A DNA stretch of 36,937 nucleotides from JBFWWW01 sp050245975 (lineage in GTDB: Bacteria; Pseudomonadota; Alphaproteobacteria; Rhizobiales; Hyphomicrobiaceae). Below are positions 8,436 to 16,570 of the stretch, piece by piece. The DNA is taken from positions 1 to 36,937 of the forward strand of contig JBFWWW010000015.1 of NCBI GenBank assembly GCA_050245975.1. The letters are read 5' to 3'. Under the pieces are notes generated by a model. It was not told the DNA's origin and ran no database searches. It was given only the letters and a program-made list of their open reading frames with translations. The translations under genes and the position numbers were made by a program. Every line of letters begins with the position of its first letter. The stretch's first letter is position 1.

Positions 8436-9362
8436 TTGCCCTCGTTCGATCAGACCTGGCACGACATCCACTTCACGTCGCGCGACGGCCTGCGCCTCTA
8501 CGCGCGCCACTATCCGGCCGCCGGCGGCGCGCGCGGCCGCCCTGTCGTGTGCCTTGCCGGCCTGACGCGCAACAGCAAGGACTTCCACGACCTCGCCGAG
8601 GCGCTCGCCGGCCACGCCGCCTGCCCGCGCGACGTCTACTGCCTCGACTATCGCGGCCGCGGCCGCTCGCAATACGATCCGGACTGGAAGAACTACACCG
8701 TCCTCGTGGAGATGCAGGACGTCCTCGACTTCATGACGCTGCGCGGCCTGCATGACGCCGCCGTCATCGGCACCTCGCGCGGCGGGCTGATCGCGATGGT
8801 GATGGCGGTGGTGCGCCCGGCCGCGCTCGGCGCCGTCGTGCTCAACGACATCGGCCCGGTGCTCGAGCGCGAGGGCATCGCGCGCATCACGGCCTACGTC
8901 GGCAAGGTGCCGCTGCCGAAGGACTGGACGGAAGCGACCGAGCTCGTGCGCGGCATGAACAAGCGCTTCTTCACCGACATCCCGGACGAGCAGTGGGAGG
9001 AGGTGGCGCGGCAGATGTTCAGCGACGAGAACGGTCTGCCGACGCCGGGCTACGACGCCAAGCTCGGCAATGCCGTCTCGCTTCTCAACGGCCCGCTGCC
9101 CGAGCTGTGGCCGCAGTTCGCCGCGCTGGCGCGCGTGCCCGTGCTCGCCCTGCGCGGCGAGACATCCGACATCCTGAGCCGCAAGACGCTCGACGAGATG
9201 CGGCTGCGCCACCCGCGCCTGGAGAGCTTCATCATCCGCGGCCAGGGCCACGCGCCGCTGCTCAAGGACGCGCAGTCGATCACCACCATCGCCAATTTCC
9301 TCGATCACGCCGAAGCCGCGCCCGGCGCGACGCACGTGCCCGCGCTCGCCGCCGGCCGCTAG
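8436..9362 (+). CDS. alpha/beta hydrolase
   Basis: 308 residues. The alpha/beta-hydrolase fold is clear: strand and oxyanion segment VVCLAGLTRNSKDFHDLAEAL, LDYRGRGRSQYDPDW, nucleophile elbow GTSRGG (Ser), Asp in the RGETSDILS loop, and His in GQGHAPLL. The catalytic triad is therefore complete. The closest recognisable group is the haloalkane dehalogenase/esterase-like hydrolases of unknown substrate. TTG at 8436 is preferred because GGAGA at 8423-8427 precedes it by 8 nt; ATG at 8400 would add 12 residues. It lies 85 bp after the lytic transglycosylase and may share its transcript. Confidence 0.85.
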   Translation: MPSFDQTWHDIHFTSRDGLRLYARHYPAAGGARGRPVVCLAGLTRNSKDFHDLAEALAGHAACPRDVYCLDYRGRGRSQYDPDWKNYTVLVEMQDVLDFMTLRGLHDAAVIGTSRGGLIAMVMAVVRPAALGAVVLNDIGPVLEREGIARITAYVGKVPLPKDWTEATELVRGMNKRFFTDIPDEQWEEVARQMFSDENGLPTPGYDAKLGNAVSLLNGPLPELWPQFAALARVPVLALRGETSDILSRKTLDEMRLRHPRLESFIIRGQGHAPLLKDAQSITTIANFLDHAEAAPGATHVPALAAGR

Positions 9363-9770
9363 ATCCGGCACCCGGATCGAGCGCGCCGTGCGCCCGGCGT
9401 CCGCTGCCGTGCGCTTGGATGCGCGTTGTGTGCGTCTTTGGCGGCGCCGGGCCGGCCGTCTCATGCGCATGCGGCGCGCTCCTGGATGCGCATGGCGTCC
9501 CTCTGCATGCGCTTGGCGTACGCTTGGATGCGCGTTGTGTCGCTGTTTGGCGGCGGGCCGCGCGGCACCGGGTCGCGTGTTGCCGCGTGTCTGGGTCAAA
9601 CGCGGCGGTCCGGCACGCGCTTGGATGCCAAAACCACCTTGGCCGAAATGCCGGCCCCGCTTGCGAGCCTCAGGCGAGACAGCCGGCCTGCAAGTCTACG
9701 CGCGTCCGCAGCCCCGGGGATAAGCCAGCGCCCGCCCCCGCCTGAGCCGCCCCCGACGCCCGCCGCCCCC
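9363..9770. repeat. non-coding 408-bp stretch with degenerate ATGCGC-rich repeats
   Basis: No credible gene is seen here: frames that stay open give Arg/Cys/Trp-rich, low-complexity translations. The left half carries a 35-bp direct repeat (9412-9446 and 9521-9555) with the first 20 bases and last 10 bases identical and only the middle five differing. Between and after them are related fragments: CTGGATGCGCATGG near 9482, TGCATGCGCTTGG near 9503 and GCGCTTGGATGCC near 9618. ATGCGC occurs about five times within some 120 bp. It separates the rightward hydrolase from the leftward HhH protein gene (convergent ends). Confidence 0.6.
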
Positions 9771-11255
9771 TCAGGGCCGGTACTTGCTCGTCAGCACCTC
9801 GCCGCGATCGACGCGGCGTGAGAACTCCGTCTGGCCGCCCGCCGACAGGATGCGCGCCTGCTCGACCCAGTTCTCGCGCTCGATGCGGCCCTTGAAATCG
9901 AGCTGCTCGCTGACGTGCGCGATGTCCTCGGGCGACCAGTTGGCGATCTGCTCGTAGGTCGAGACCCCCATCGAGTTGAGCTTCTTCTCGATGAGCACGC
10001 CGACGCCGCGGATGCGCTTGAGATCGTCCGGCACGCCGCTCGGCGCCCGCGCCGGCTCGGCCCCGCGCAGGGCTTCCGACTTGACCGAGCGGAAACCGGC
10101 CACCTCCGGCCGCTGCGTCGGCGTCGGACGCGCCGGCGCGGGAGCGGGAGTGGCCGGTGCCGCGCCATCCGTGTTGGAGCGGATGGCGTCGGCGAGCTTG
10201 GCCGGTCGCGCGGGTGCGGCCGCCGGCGCCGCGCCCGACGCCTTGCGGCGATCGTAGTCGCGCGAATAGGCGGTATCGCCGCCGCGGCTCAGGATTTGCG
10301 CCTGCTCGATCCAGTTCTCGCGCGCCACGCGGCCTTCCGACCGCATCGCCGCCTCGACCTTGGCAATATCGCCGCTGCTCCAGGCCGCGATCTGGCCGTA
10401 GCGCGTCACGCCCGCCTGCTGCAGCAGCGTCTCGATCTCGCCGGTGATGCCGTGGATGCGCTTCAGGTCGTCGGGCCCCGTGCTTTCCGGACGGACCGGC
10501 ACCGCCGGCTTCAGATCGGCGCCGCCGGCCTTGCCCGAAAACGCCGCGCGGTCGGCGACCTTCGGCGGCTCGCCCTGCCCTTCGGCAACGGCGCGCGCTG
10601 CCGCCGCGGCCGCGAGCGCGGTTGCCGCCGCTGCCGGCTGCGGTCCCGAGGACCGGCCCGGCGAGACCGGCTTCGGTTCGCCTTCGTCCGGCGTCGGACG
10701 GGCGACCGCGGCCTCGCCGCGCGCCAGCCGCCGCGAAAACGCGGTGTCGCCGCCGCGGCTCAGGATGGCCGCCTGCTCGATCCAGTTCTCGCGCTCGATG
10801 CGCCCCGTGCTCCCCAGCGCGTCGTTGATGCGCACGACCTCGGGCTTGAGCCAGGACGCGATCTGCTGGTAGCGCGTGACGCCGAGCCCGGCGAGCTTGG
10901 TCTCGAGGGCGGCATCGATGCCGCGGATGCGCTTGAGGTCGTCGCCGGCGACAATGGGCGCCTGCGCGGCGGGCGCGGCCGCCGGCGCGGGAGGCGCGGA
11001 GGGCGCCGGGGGAACAGCCGGTGCAGCCGGTACGGTCGGCGCGGCGCCCTGACCGCTCAGCGCGCGCTCGAACTTGGCGGCGCGACCGGCCGCATATTCG
11101 GGCAGCGGATCGACGCGGCGCTCGCCCGCGTGGACGGGCACCGGATCGGCGCGCCGGCCGGCGGACAGTCCGCGGCGCAGGAGACAGCCGATCATCGCGC
11201 CGGCGAAATAGGCAACGGCGAGCAGCAGAAGCGTCTGCAGCAACAGGGCGGTCAT
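9771..11255 (-). CDS. membrane-anchored protein with three helix-hairpin-helix-like domains
   Basis: 494 residues. One N-terminal membrane span (about residues 3-26) is followed by Arg pairs, so by the positive-inside rule the long C-terminal part should be cytoplasmic. Three copies of a roughly 72-residue domain lie at about 105-176, 262-332 and 410-481. Each begins DDLKRIxGI, has GVTRYxQIAxW in the middle, and ends GRxxRENWxEQAxILSxGGxTxxSR. They are joined by Pro/Ala-rich linkers of about 80-90 residues. Single copies of this HhH-like domain are known as extensions on NuoE and ribosomal protein L21 in alphaproteobacteria. DNA binding is possible but unproven. It is last in a unit with the microprotein and the BON/OmpA gene. 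GGAG lies 10 nt before the ATG. Confidence 0.85.
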   Translation of the reverse strand: MTALLLQTLLLLAVAYFAGAMIGCLLRRGLSAGRRADPVPVHAGERRVDPLPEYAAGRAAKFERALSGQGAAPTVPAAPAVPPAPSAPPAPAAAPAAQAPIVAGDDLKRIRGIDAALETKLAGLGVTRYQQIASWLKPEVVRINDALGSTGRIERENWIEQAAILSRGGDTAFSRRLARGEAAVARPTPDEGEPKPVSPGRSSGPQPAAAATALAAAAAARAVAEGQGEPPKVADRAAFSGKAGGADLKPAVPVRPESTGPDDLKRIHGITGEIETLLQQAGVTRYGQIAAWSSGDIAKVEAAMRSEGRVARENWIEQAQILSRGGDTAYSRDYDRRKASGAAPAAAPARPAKLADAIRSNTDGAAPATPAPAPARPTPTQRPEVAGFRSVKSEALRGAEPARAPSGVPDDLKRIRGVGVLIEKKLNSMGVSTYEQIANWSPEDIAHVSEQLDFKGRIERENWVEQARILSAGGQTEFSRRVDRGEVLTSKYRP

Positions 11256-11347
11256 GACGTCACAACTCCAACCGGCACAGCGGCCTCATCGACCCATCCG
11301 GACAGCCCCGCCGAGGCCATCTCCCACACGAACGCCCTCTTCAGACC

Positions 11348-11452
11348 TCACGCGTCCGGCTCGGAGCGTGAGCAGGACAGCCAGCCGACGACGACCCCGC
11401 CCGCGAAGGCGAAGGCCACCCACATCCAGAGCTTCATCAGAAGATAATCCAC
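11348..11452 (-). CDS. single-span microprotein, 34 residues
   Basis: This small frame lies in the gap between the BON/OmpA gene and the HhH protein gene, on the same strand. GTG at 11452 is preceded by AAGGA (plus 11460-11464) at 7 nt. An internal ATG at 11437 would give 29 residues. The product starts VDYLLMKLWMWVAFAF, continues with a Gly/Val-rich hydrophobic stretch, and ends in a short polar tail with a Cys (LSCSRSEPDA), so it looks like one transmembrane helix with a hydrophilic C-terminus. It has no recognised family. Support is the ribosome-binding site, the hydrophobic pattern and the operon position. Confidence 0.55.
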   Translation of the reverse strand: MDYLLMKLWMWVAFAFAGGVVVGWLSCSRSEPDA

Positions 11453-11500
11453 GGCACGATCCTTACGCGTTACGGACTTCGATCCTGTCACCCGGCCCAG

Positions 11501-13864
11501 CTACTCCGCACGTACGACGAACTCGCTGCGCCGGTTGATCGCCATGTGCTGCGGCGTGTCGTTGGGAACGGCGGGCCGCGTCTCGCCGTACCCCTCGGCC
11601 TTGATGCGGCTGGCCGAAAAGCCGCCGCGCACGAGATACTGCGCCACCGCGCGGGCGCGCCGCTCCGCCAGGTTGGCGTTGCGCTCGGGCGTGCCTTCGT
11701 CGTCCGTGTGGCCCGAGATGTCGATCGTCGCCTTCGGACAGGTGCGGCCGACCCTGGCGACCTTGTCGAGCATCGGCAGGCTGGCGCGATCGAGCTCGGC
11801 GCGCGCGCGCTCGAAGCGCACGACGCCGGTGCTTGCCGCCGCCTTGAGCGCCTCCTCGCAGGCCCGCGACCGCACCGCCTTGGGCGCGTCCTTGGCCTGC
11901 GGCGCCGCGGCCGCGGCCGGCGCGGACGGCTTTGCAGCCGGAGGCGGCGTTGCAGGTTTTGCCGCCGGAGCCGGCGGGGGTGGCGGCGTCGGCTGGTTGA
12001 GGGCCTGCTGCGCGGCCGGCGTCTGCGCCGGCGGCGGCGGCACCTGGATGTCGACCTTCGGGCCCGTCGCGGCCTTGCGCGCATCCTGCTCGGCCCTGAT
12101 CGCCGCATCGGTGCGCACGGCGATGGTGGACCGGCCCGTATAGCCCTTCGGCAGCCTGCGCTCGAGCTGCGCCTTGATCGCCTGCACCGTCGCGTCGTCG
12201 CGCGCCTCGCCGGCGATGGTGAGCTCCTGGTTCTCGATGCGGGCCGCCCCGCGCCTGAGCTTGGCGAGCATCTCGAGGCCCGACTCGGCCACGCGCGGCC
12301 ACTTCGCGGACTTCACGTCGACGGCGCGCATCCGGTCCGTGAACGTCACGTCCTTGAAGAGCCGCTTGGCGGTGTCCATGAGCCGTGTCTTTGCGGCCTC
12401 GCCCGGCACATCGCCGATCAGGGCGACCTCGTTGCTCTCGAACTTGACGCTCCAGATCAGGTTGGGCTCCGGCGGCGCATCGACGGCCACGCGCGCGGTG
12501 GCGTCGCAGTCGCGCCCCGTGGCGGTGCGCAGATCGCCGGGCACGGCCGCCGCGACCTGCTCGTCGTCCGTCACGCCGTCGACGACGAGCGCGCGGTCCT
12601 TCAGCTCCAGCTTGCCCGAGGCCAGCCGTTCCAGCGCGGCGAGCCCCGCATCGAGGCAGCGCAGCCAGCCGGGCGTCGCACCGGGCGAGATTTCGAGCTG
12701 GTTGTCGAGACGGCGGCCGGAGAAGCGGCCGATGGCGGAGGCGCCGAGCTGGTCGCGCCCGGCCTCCGACGGCGCCTGCCCCTTGAGCACGACGATCATG
12801 CGGTCGACCGAGATTTCGGTCAGGTAGGGGCCCGGCGGCTTCGGCGGCGGCGGCACCTTGATGTGATCGGCGAAGGTGATCGTCGCCGGCATACCGGATT
12901 TGAGCGCCCGCCGCGCCGCCTCGCCCGCCTGATTGTCGGCGGCCGACCCGGTGACCGTCAGCACGCCGTCGCGCATCTCCGCCTTGCCGTCGGCGAGGTG
13001 CGCCAGCTGGCGGATGCCGAGCGTGGCGGCGCCGGCCCAGCCCTCCGGCGCGCCCAGTGCCGGCTGCATGCGATCGACCACCTGGACGTTGGGCAGGCTC
13101 GCCTGCGCGGCCGCCACGAGGTCGCGCCGCACCGCTTCATCGGGGACGTGACCGGCGAGCACGAGCTGGCTGCCGGCGTGGGTGGCCGACCAGACATAAG
13201 GCGTGGCGACCGGCGCGGTGACGTTGTCGACCGCGATGGTCAGGCCTTTGGGCACCGCGTTGAGCAGCGCGCTCTTGATGTTGCGATAGCTGGTGGCGTC
13301 GAGCGCCTCGCCCGACACGCTGAGCCCGAGGCCTTCGAGGCGCACGTCGCCGCGCTTCAGAAGCCCCAGCTGCTTGAGCGCGAAGCTGACGCCCGCAAGC
13401 CAGGTCTCCGGCGATGGCGCGCCGCGGGCCAGCGCCATGCGGTCGTCGATCTCGAGACCGGGAAAATTCGCCTTGGCGACGCTCAGGATCGCCTTGTGCG
13501 CCGTGTCGTTCGGCACGAAGCCGGCGAGCCGCAGCTTGCTCGCGCCGCGCGCCGCGCTCCACACATACTTCTCCGCCTTCTCGATCAGGTCGGTGCGGTT
13601 GTCGACCACGCGCACGCCCCAGGTGCCGAGCGCCAGGCCCGTCGCCCTCGCCGGTCCGTCGTCCTCGATCGCCCTGCCCGACAGCCGCGCGTCCCGTCCC
13701 TCGAACGTCACGTCCGCCCAGCTCTGGCCGTTGCTCTTGAGGGCCGCCTCGGTCCGCGTCTTGAGATCGGTCTCGATGCGCCCCTGCTCCTGGTGCACGG
13801 CAAGCCACGCCAATGCCACCAGCGGGACGACACCCCACAGCCAGCGCCACCAATTGCACTTCAT
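11501..13864 (-). CDS. BON-repeat envelope protein with C-terminal OmpA domain
   Basis: 787 residues. The N-terminal membrane helix (WWRWLWGVVPLVALAWLAV) acts as anchor or uncleaved signal. The long middle part contains several BON-like repeats, each with a VTFxDR or VQVVDRM strand and a GxVPxE/D-A turn, for example FVPNDTAHKAIL, HVPDEAVRRDLVAAA and DVPGEAAKTRLMDTA. A Pro/Ala linker precedes the OmpA domain, where ATIDISGHTDDEGTPERNA and LAERRARAVAQYLV give the Asp and Arg that hold diaminopimelate of peptidoglycan. It probably links the inner membrane to the cell wall. ATG at 13864 is chosen because the membrane helix follows at once. The next two genes on the strand follow within 50-100 nt. 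Confidence 0.87.
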   Translation of the reverse strand: MKCNWWRWLWGVVPLVALAWLAVHQEQGRIETDLKTRTEAALKSNGQSWADVTFEGRDARLSGRAIEDDGPARATGLALGTWGVRVVDNRTDLIEKAEKYVWSAARGASKLRLAGFVPNDTAHKAILSVAKANFPGLEIDDRMALARGAPSPETWLAGVSFALKQLGLLKRGDVRLEGLGLSVSGEALDATSYRNIKSALLNAVPKGLTIAVDNVTAPVATPYVWSATHAGSQLVLAGHVPDEAVRRDLVAAAQASLPNVQVVDRMQPALGAPEGWAGAATLGIRQLAHLADGKAEMRDGVLTVTGSAADNQAGEAARRALKSGMPATITFADHIKVPPPPKPPGPYLTEISVDRMIVVLKGQAPSEAGRDQLGASAIGRFSGRRLDNQLEISPGATPGWLRCLDAGLAALERLASGKLELKDRALVVDGVTDDEQVAAAVPGDLRTATGRDCDATARVAVDAPPEPNLIWSVKFESNEVALIGDVPGEAAKTRLMDTAKRLFKDVTFTDRMRAVDVKSAKWPRVAESGLEMLAKLRRGAARIENQELTIAGEARDDATVQAIKAQLERRLPKGYTGRSTIAVRTDAAIRAEQDARKAATGPKVDIQVPPPPAQTPAAQQALNQPTPPPPPAPAAKPATPPPAAKPSAPAAAAAPQAKDAPKAVRSRACEEALKAAASTGVVRFERARAELDRASLPMLDKVARVGRTCPKATIDISGHTDDEGTPERNANLAERRARAVAQYLVRGGFSASRIKAEGYGETRPAVPNDTPQHMAINRRSEFVVRAE

Positions 13865-14017
13865 CGCAATGCGGCTCCCCGAAAACCCCTCGGCCCGACG
13901 CCAATTCAGGGCGTCGGGAACTACGCGCGGCGGCACCGGGCCGCCTCCTGCCTCTCTAGCAGCGGGGCGGCGTGGAAACAACCGATCATAAGGCCAAGCG
14001 CTGCTGCGCGATGCCGC

Positions 14018-14052
14018 ATTTTATCGTGTCACATCAACGCCTGCCACATCAA
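14018..14052 (-). promoter_or_regulatory. possible promoter for the BON/OmpA unit
   Basis: On the minus strand TAAAAT (plus 14018-14023) resembles a -10 element. Just upstream lie two direct copies of TTGATGTG 15 bp apart (plus 14030-14037 and 14045-14052), close to one and a half helical turns. No good -35 fits, so activator binding is possible. The start codon is about 155 bp downstream. Confidence 0.3.
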
Positions 14053-14089
14053 GGCATGAGCAAGAGGGATGCGGCAACGGCGCCCGCCC

Positions 14090-14833
14090 TCAGATGCCGA
14101 GGTAGGAGGCGCGGACCCTGTCGTCGCCCAGCAAATCCGCGCCCGTGCCCTCGAGCACGATGCGTCCGGTCTCGATCACGTAGCCGCGGTCGGCGATCGA
14201 CAGCGCGGCGAGCGCGTTCTGCTCAACCAGCAACAGCGTGGTGCCCTCCGCCCGCAGGCGCACGAGCGTGGCGAAGATCTGGTCCGCGATCACCGGCGCC
14301 AGTCCCATCGACGGCTCGTCGAGCAGCAGCAGGCGCGGCCGCGCCATCAGCGCGCGGCCCACCGCCAGCATCTGCTGCTGGCCGCCCGACAGCGTGCCGC
14401 CCGCCATGCGGCGGCGCTCCGCGAGCACCGGAAACAGCGCATAGACGCGTTCGAGATCGGCCTTGCTCGCCCGGTCCTGGTGCGCGTAGCCGCCGAGCCG
14501 CAGGTTGTCCTCCACCGACAGCGGCGCGAAAATCTGGCGGCCCTCCGGCACGAGCGAGATGCCCTCGGCCACGCGCCGCCAGGGCGGGGTCCGGGACAGG
14601 GACGCGCCCTGGAACGCGACCGTCCCGGCCGAGACCGGCTGCACGCCGGCGATGGCATTGAGCAGCGTGGTCTTGCCCGCGCCGTTGGAGCCGACCAGCG
14701 ACACGATCTCGCCCGGCCGCACCTGCAGCGAGACCCCGTGCAGCACCTCGATGCGCCCGTAGGCGCTCGACACGCCGTCGAGCGCGAGCAGCGCGGCCCC
14801 TGCCGGCGCGGATGCGGGCCTGGCGCTATCCAT
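14090..14833 (-). CDS. HAAT-type ABC transporter ATPase (LivF-like)
   Basis: 247 residues. ATP-binding subunit of a branched-chain-amino-acid-type importer. It has Walker A GSNGAGKTTLL, Q-loop region PEGRQIFAPLSVEDNL (typical of LivF), signature LSGGQQQMLAVGRALM, Walker B LLLLDEPSMGLAP and the H-loop replaced region LLVEQN. It overlaps the preceding LivG-like gene by 8 nt, so the two are translationally coupled. It is last in the transporter operon. The substrate is probably not an amino acid: the operon shares a divergent promoter with paaG, suggesting phenylacetate or a related aromatic acid. Confidence 0.92.
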   Translation of the reverse strand: MDSARPASAPAGAALLALDGVSSAYGRIEVLHGVSLQVRPGEIVSLVGSNGAGKTTLLNAIAGVQPVSAGTVAFQGASLSRTPPWRRVAEGISLVPEGRQIFAPLSVEDNLRLGGYAHQDRASKADLERVYALFPVLAERRRMAGGTLSGGQQQMLAVGRALMARPRLLLLDEPSMGLAPVIADQIFATLVRLRAEGTTLLLVEQNALAALSIADRGYVIETGRIVLEGTGADLLGDDRVRASYLGI

Positions 14834-15626
14834 GGTCGTCCTGCACGGCTGCGAGGTGAGGTTCGCGCGCCGTCCCGAGATAGGCCGCGATCACGCGCTC
14901 GTCGCGCGCGACCGCCTCCGGCTCCCCTTCCGTCAGCACGCGCCCGCGGTCGAGCACCAGGATGCGGTCCGACAGGCTCATCACCAGCTTCATGTCGTGC
15001 TCGACCAGCACCACGGCGACGCCGGTGGCCGCGATCGCCACCAGCAGCTCGTCGAGCTCGCGCGTCTCGACGTCGTTGCAGCCGGCCGCCGGCTCGTCGA
15101 GCAGCAGCACTTTGGGCTCGGTCGCCAGCGCGCGCGCGATCTCGAGCCGCTTCATGGCGCCGTAGGAGAGGTTGCCCGCAACCGTGTCGGCCGCATCGGC
15201 GAGATGCACGCGCGCCAGCAGGTCCCGCGCGTGCGCGCGCGTCGCCCGGTCGCGGCCGGCCGTGCCGGGCAGCCGCAGCATGTGCGCCCAGACGTTGTGG
15301 CTCTCGTGCAGGTGCCGGCCCGCCATCACGTTCTCGATCACGGTCATGCGCGAGAACACCTGCAGGTTCTGGAACGTGCGCGACAGCCCGCGCCGCGCCA
15401 GCTCCGGCGGCCGCGCGCGGCTCACGTCCGCGCCGCCGAGCCGGATCGCGCCGCGGTCCATCCGGTAGAGGCCGGAGATGATGTTGAACAGCGTCGTCTT
15501 GCCCGCGCCGTTGGGGCCGATGATCGACAGCACCTCGCCCGCGCTGGCGGCGAGCGAGACGTCGTCGACCGCGCGCACGCCGCCGAAGCTGATGCCGACG
15601 CCCGCGACCTCGAGCACGGCGCTCAT
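14826..15626 (-). CDS. HAAT-type ABC transporter ATPase (LivG-like)
   Basis: 266 residues. Second ATPase subunit. Walker A is GPNGAGKTTLFN, followed by LSRTFQNLQVFSRMTVIENVMAGRH, which is the typical LivG Q-loop stretch. The signature motif reads LSYGAMKRLEIARAL, Walker B VLLLDEPAAGCN, and the H-loop VVLVEHDMKLVM. The signature starts LSYG rather than LSGG, as is usual in LivG. ATG at 15626 overlaps the stop of the upstream permease (ATGA, 4 nt). Its C-terminal end overlaps the LivF-like start. It pairs with the LivF-like subunit to drive the two permeases. Confidence 0.92.
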   Translation of the reverse strand: MSAVLEVAGVGISFGGVRAVDDVSLAASAGEVLSIIGPNGAGKTTLFNIISGLYRMDRGAIRLGGADVSRARPPELARRGLSRTFQNLQVFSRMTVIENVMAGRHLHESHNVWAHMLRLPGTAGRDRATRAHARDLLARVHLADAADTVAGNLSYGAMKRLEIARALATEPKVLLLDEPAAGCNDVETRELDELLVAIAATGVAVVLVEHDMKLVMSLSDRILVLDRGRVLTEGEPEAVARDERVIAAYLGTAREPHLAAVQDDHG

Positions 15627-16567
15627 GCCCGCCTCCAGCCGAGGCGCGCCGCCAGCGTCGGCACGATCCCGGCGCGCAGGAAGATCATGGCTGCGATCAT
15701 GATGCCGCCGAACATCAGGTGCTCGTACTCGCGGAACACGGTCAGCACCTGCGGCAGGATGACGAGCACCGCCGCGCCGACGACCGAGCCGCCGATCGAG
15801 CCCAGCCCGCCCAGCACGGCCATGGTCACGATCTCGATGGAGTGGATGAAGCCGGCGGTCTCCGGCGTGATGTGGCCGTTGAGCAGCGCGAGGCAGCCGC
15901 CGGCCACGGCGGCATAGACGGCCGAGATGACGAAGGCGATGAGCTTGTACCAGGCCGCCTCGATGCCGAGCACGCCGGCGGCCGTCTCGCTGTCGTGCAG
16001 CGCGCCCAGCGCGCGACCCGTCGGGCTGTCGATCAGGTTCTGGGCGAGCCACATGCCGGCGAGCAGCACGACGCCGGAGATCCAGTACCACTCCTTCGGC
16101 GTGCGGATGCTGCTGCCGAAGACGGTCAGGCGCCGCACCGCCATGCCGTCCGGCCCGCCGGTCCAGTCGATCTCGTTCGTCAGCACCATGGCGACGAGGA
16201 TGCCGAGGCCGAGCGTCGCCACCGCGAGATAGTGTCCCCTGAGGCGCAGGATCGGCCGGCCGACGGCGAACGCGACCAGCGCCGCGCCCGCCGCGCCGAC
16301 GATGAGCGCGGGCAGCGGGTGCCAGCCGAAATGCGCCGGCAGCACGGCCGTGGCATAGGCGCCGATGCCGAAGAAGCCGGCGTGGCCGAGGCTCACCTGC
16401 CCGGCATAGCCCATCAGGATGTTGAGGCCCAGCGTCGCCAGCGCCGAGATGAACACCAGCGCGCCGATGCGGAAGTGATACCCCGACGTCATCAGCAGCC
16501 CGGGGACGAGGATCGCGACGGCGGTCGCGGCCAGGACGATGCTGCGCTCGGAGAGCCACCCGCGCAT
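15623..16567 (-). CDS. HAAT-type ABC transporter permease (LivM-like)
   Basis: 314 residues, strongly hydrophobic, about ten predicted membrane spans. The segments GLNILMGYAGQVSLGHAGFFGIGAY near the N-terminus and HITPETAGFIHSIEIVTMAVLGGLGSIGGSVVGA near the C-terminus are LivM hallmarks, the latter being the cytoplasmic coupling loop. ATG at 16567 lies only 3 nt after the LivH-like stop, and its own stop overlaps the LivG-like start. It forms the translocation pore with the LivH-like subunit. Confidence 0.92.
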   Translation of the reverse strand: MRGWLSERSIVLAATAVAILVPGLLMTSGYHFRIGALVFISALATLGLNILMGYAGQVSLGHAGFFGIGAYATAVLPAHFGWHPLPALIVGAAGAALVAFAVGRPILRLRGHYLAVATLGLGILVAMVLTNEIDWTGGPDGMAVRRLTVFGSSIRTPKEWYWISGVVLLAGMWLAQNLIDSPTGRALGALHDSETAAGVLGIEAAWYKLIAFVISAVYAAVAGGCLALLNGHITPETAGFIHSIEIVTMAVLGGLGSIGGSVVGAAVLVILPQVLTVFREYEHLMFGGIMIAAMIFLRAGIVPTLAARLGWRRA

Positions 16568-16570
16568 CGC

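Noticed and set aside
9388..9821. Overlapping small frames in the repeat-bearing gap
   Set aside because: Translations are Arg/Cys/Trp-rich, frames have no ribosome-binding site, and one runs into the end of the HhH gene on the opposite strand.
11546..14059. 837-residue rightward frame opposite the BON/OmpA gene
   Set aside because: Antisense shadow; the minus strand has signal, BON repeats and an OmpA domain.
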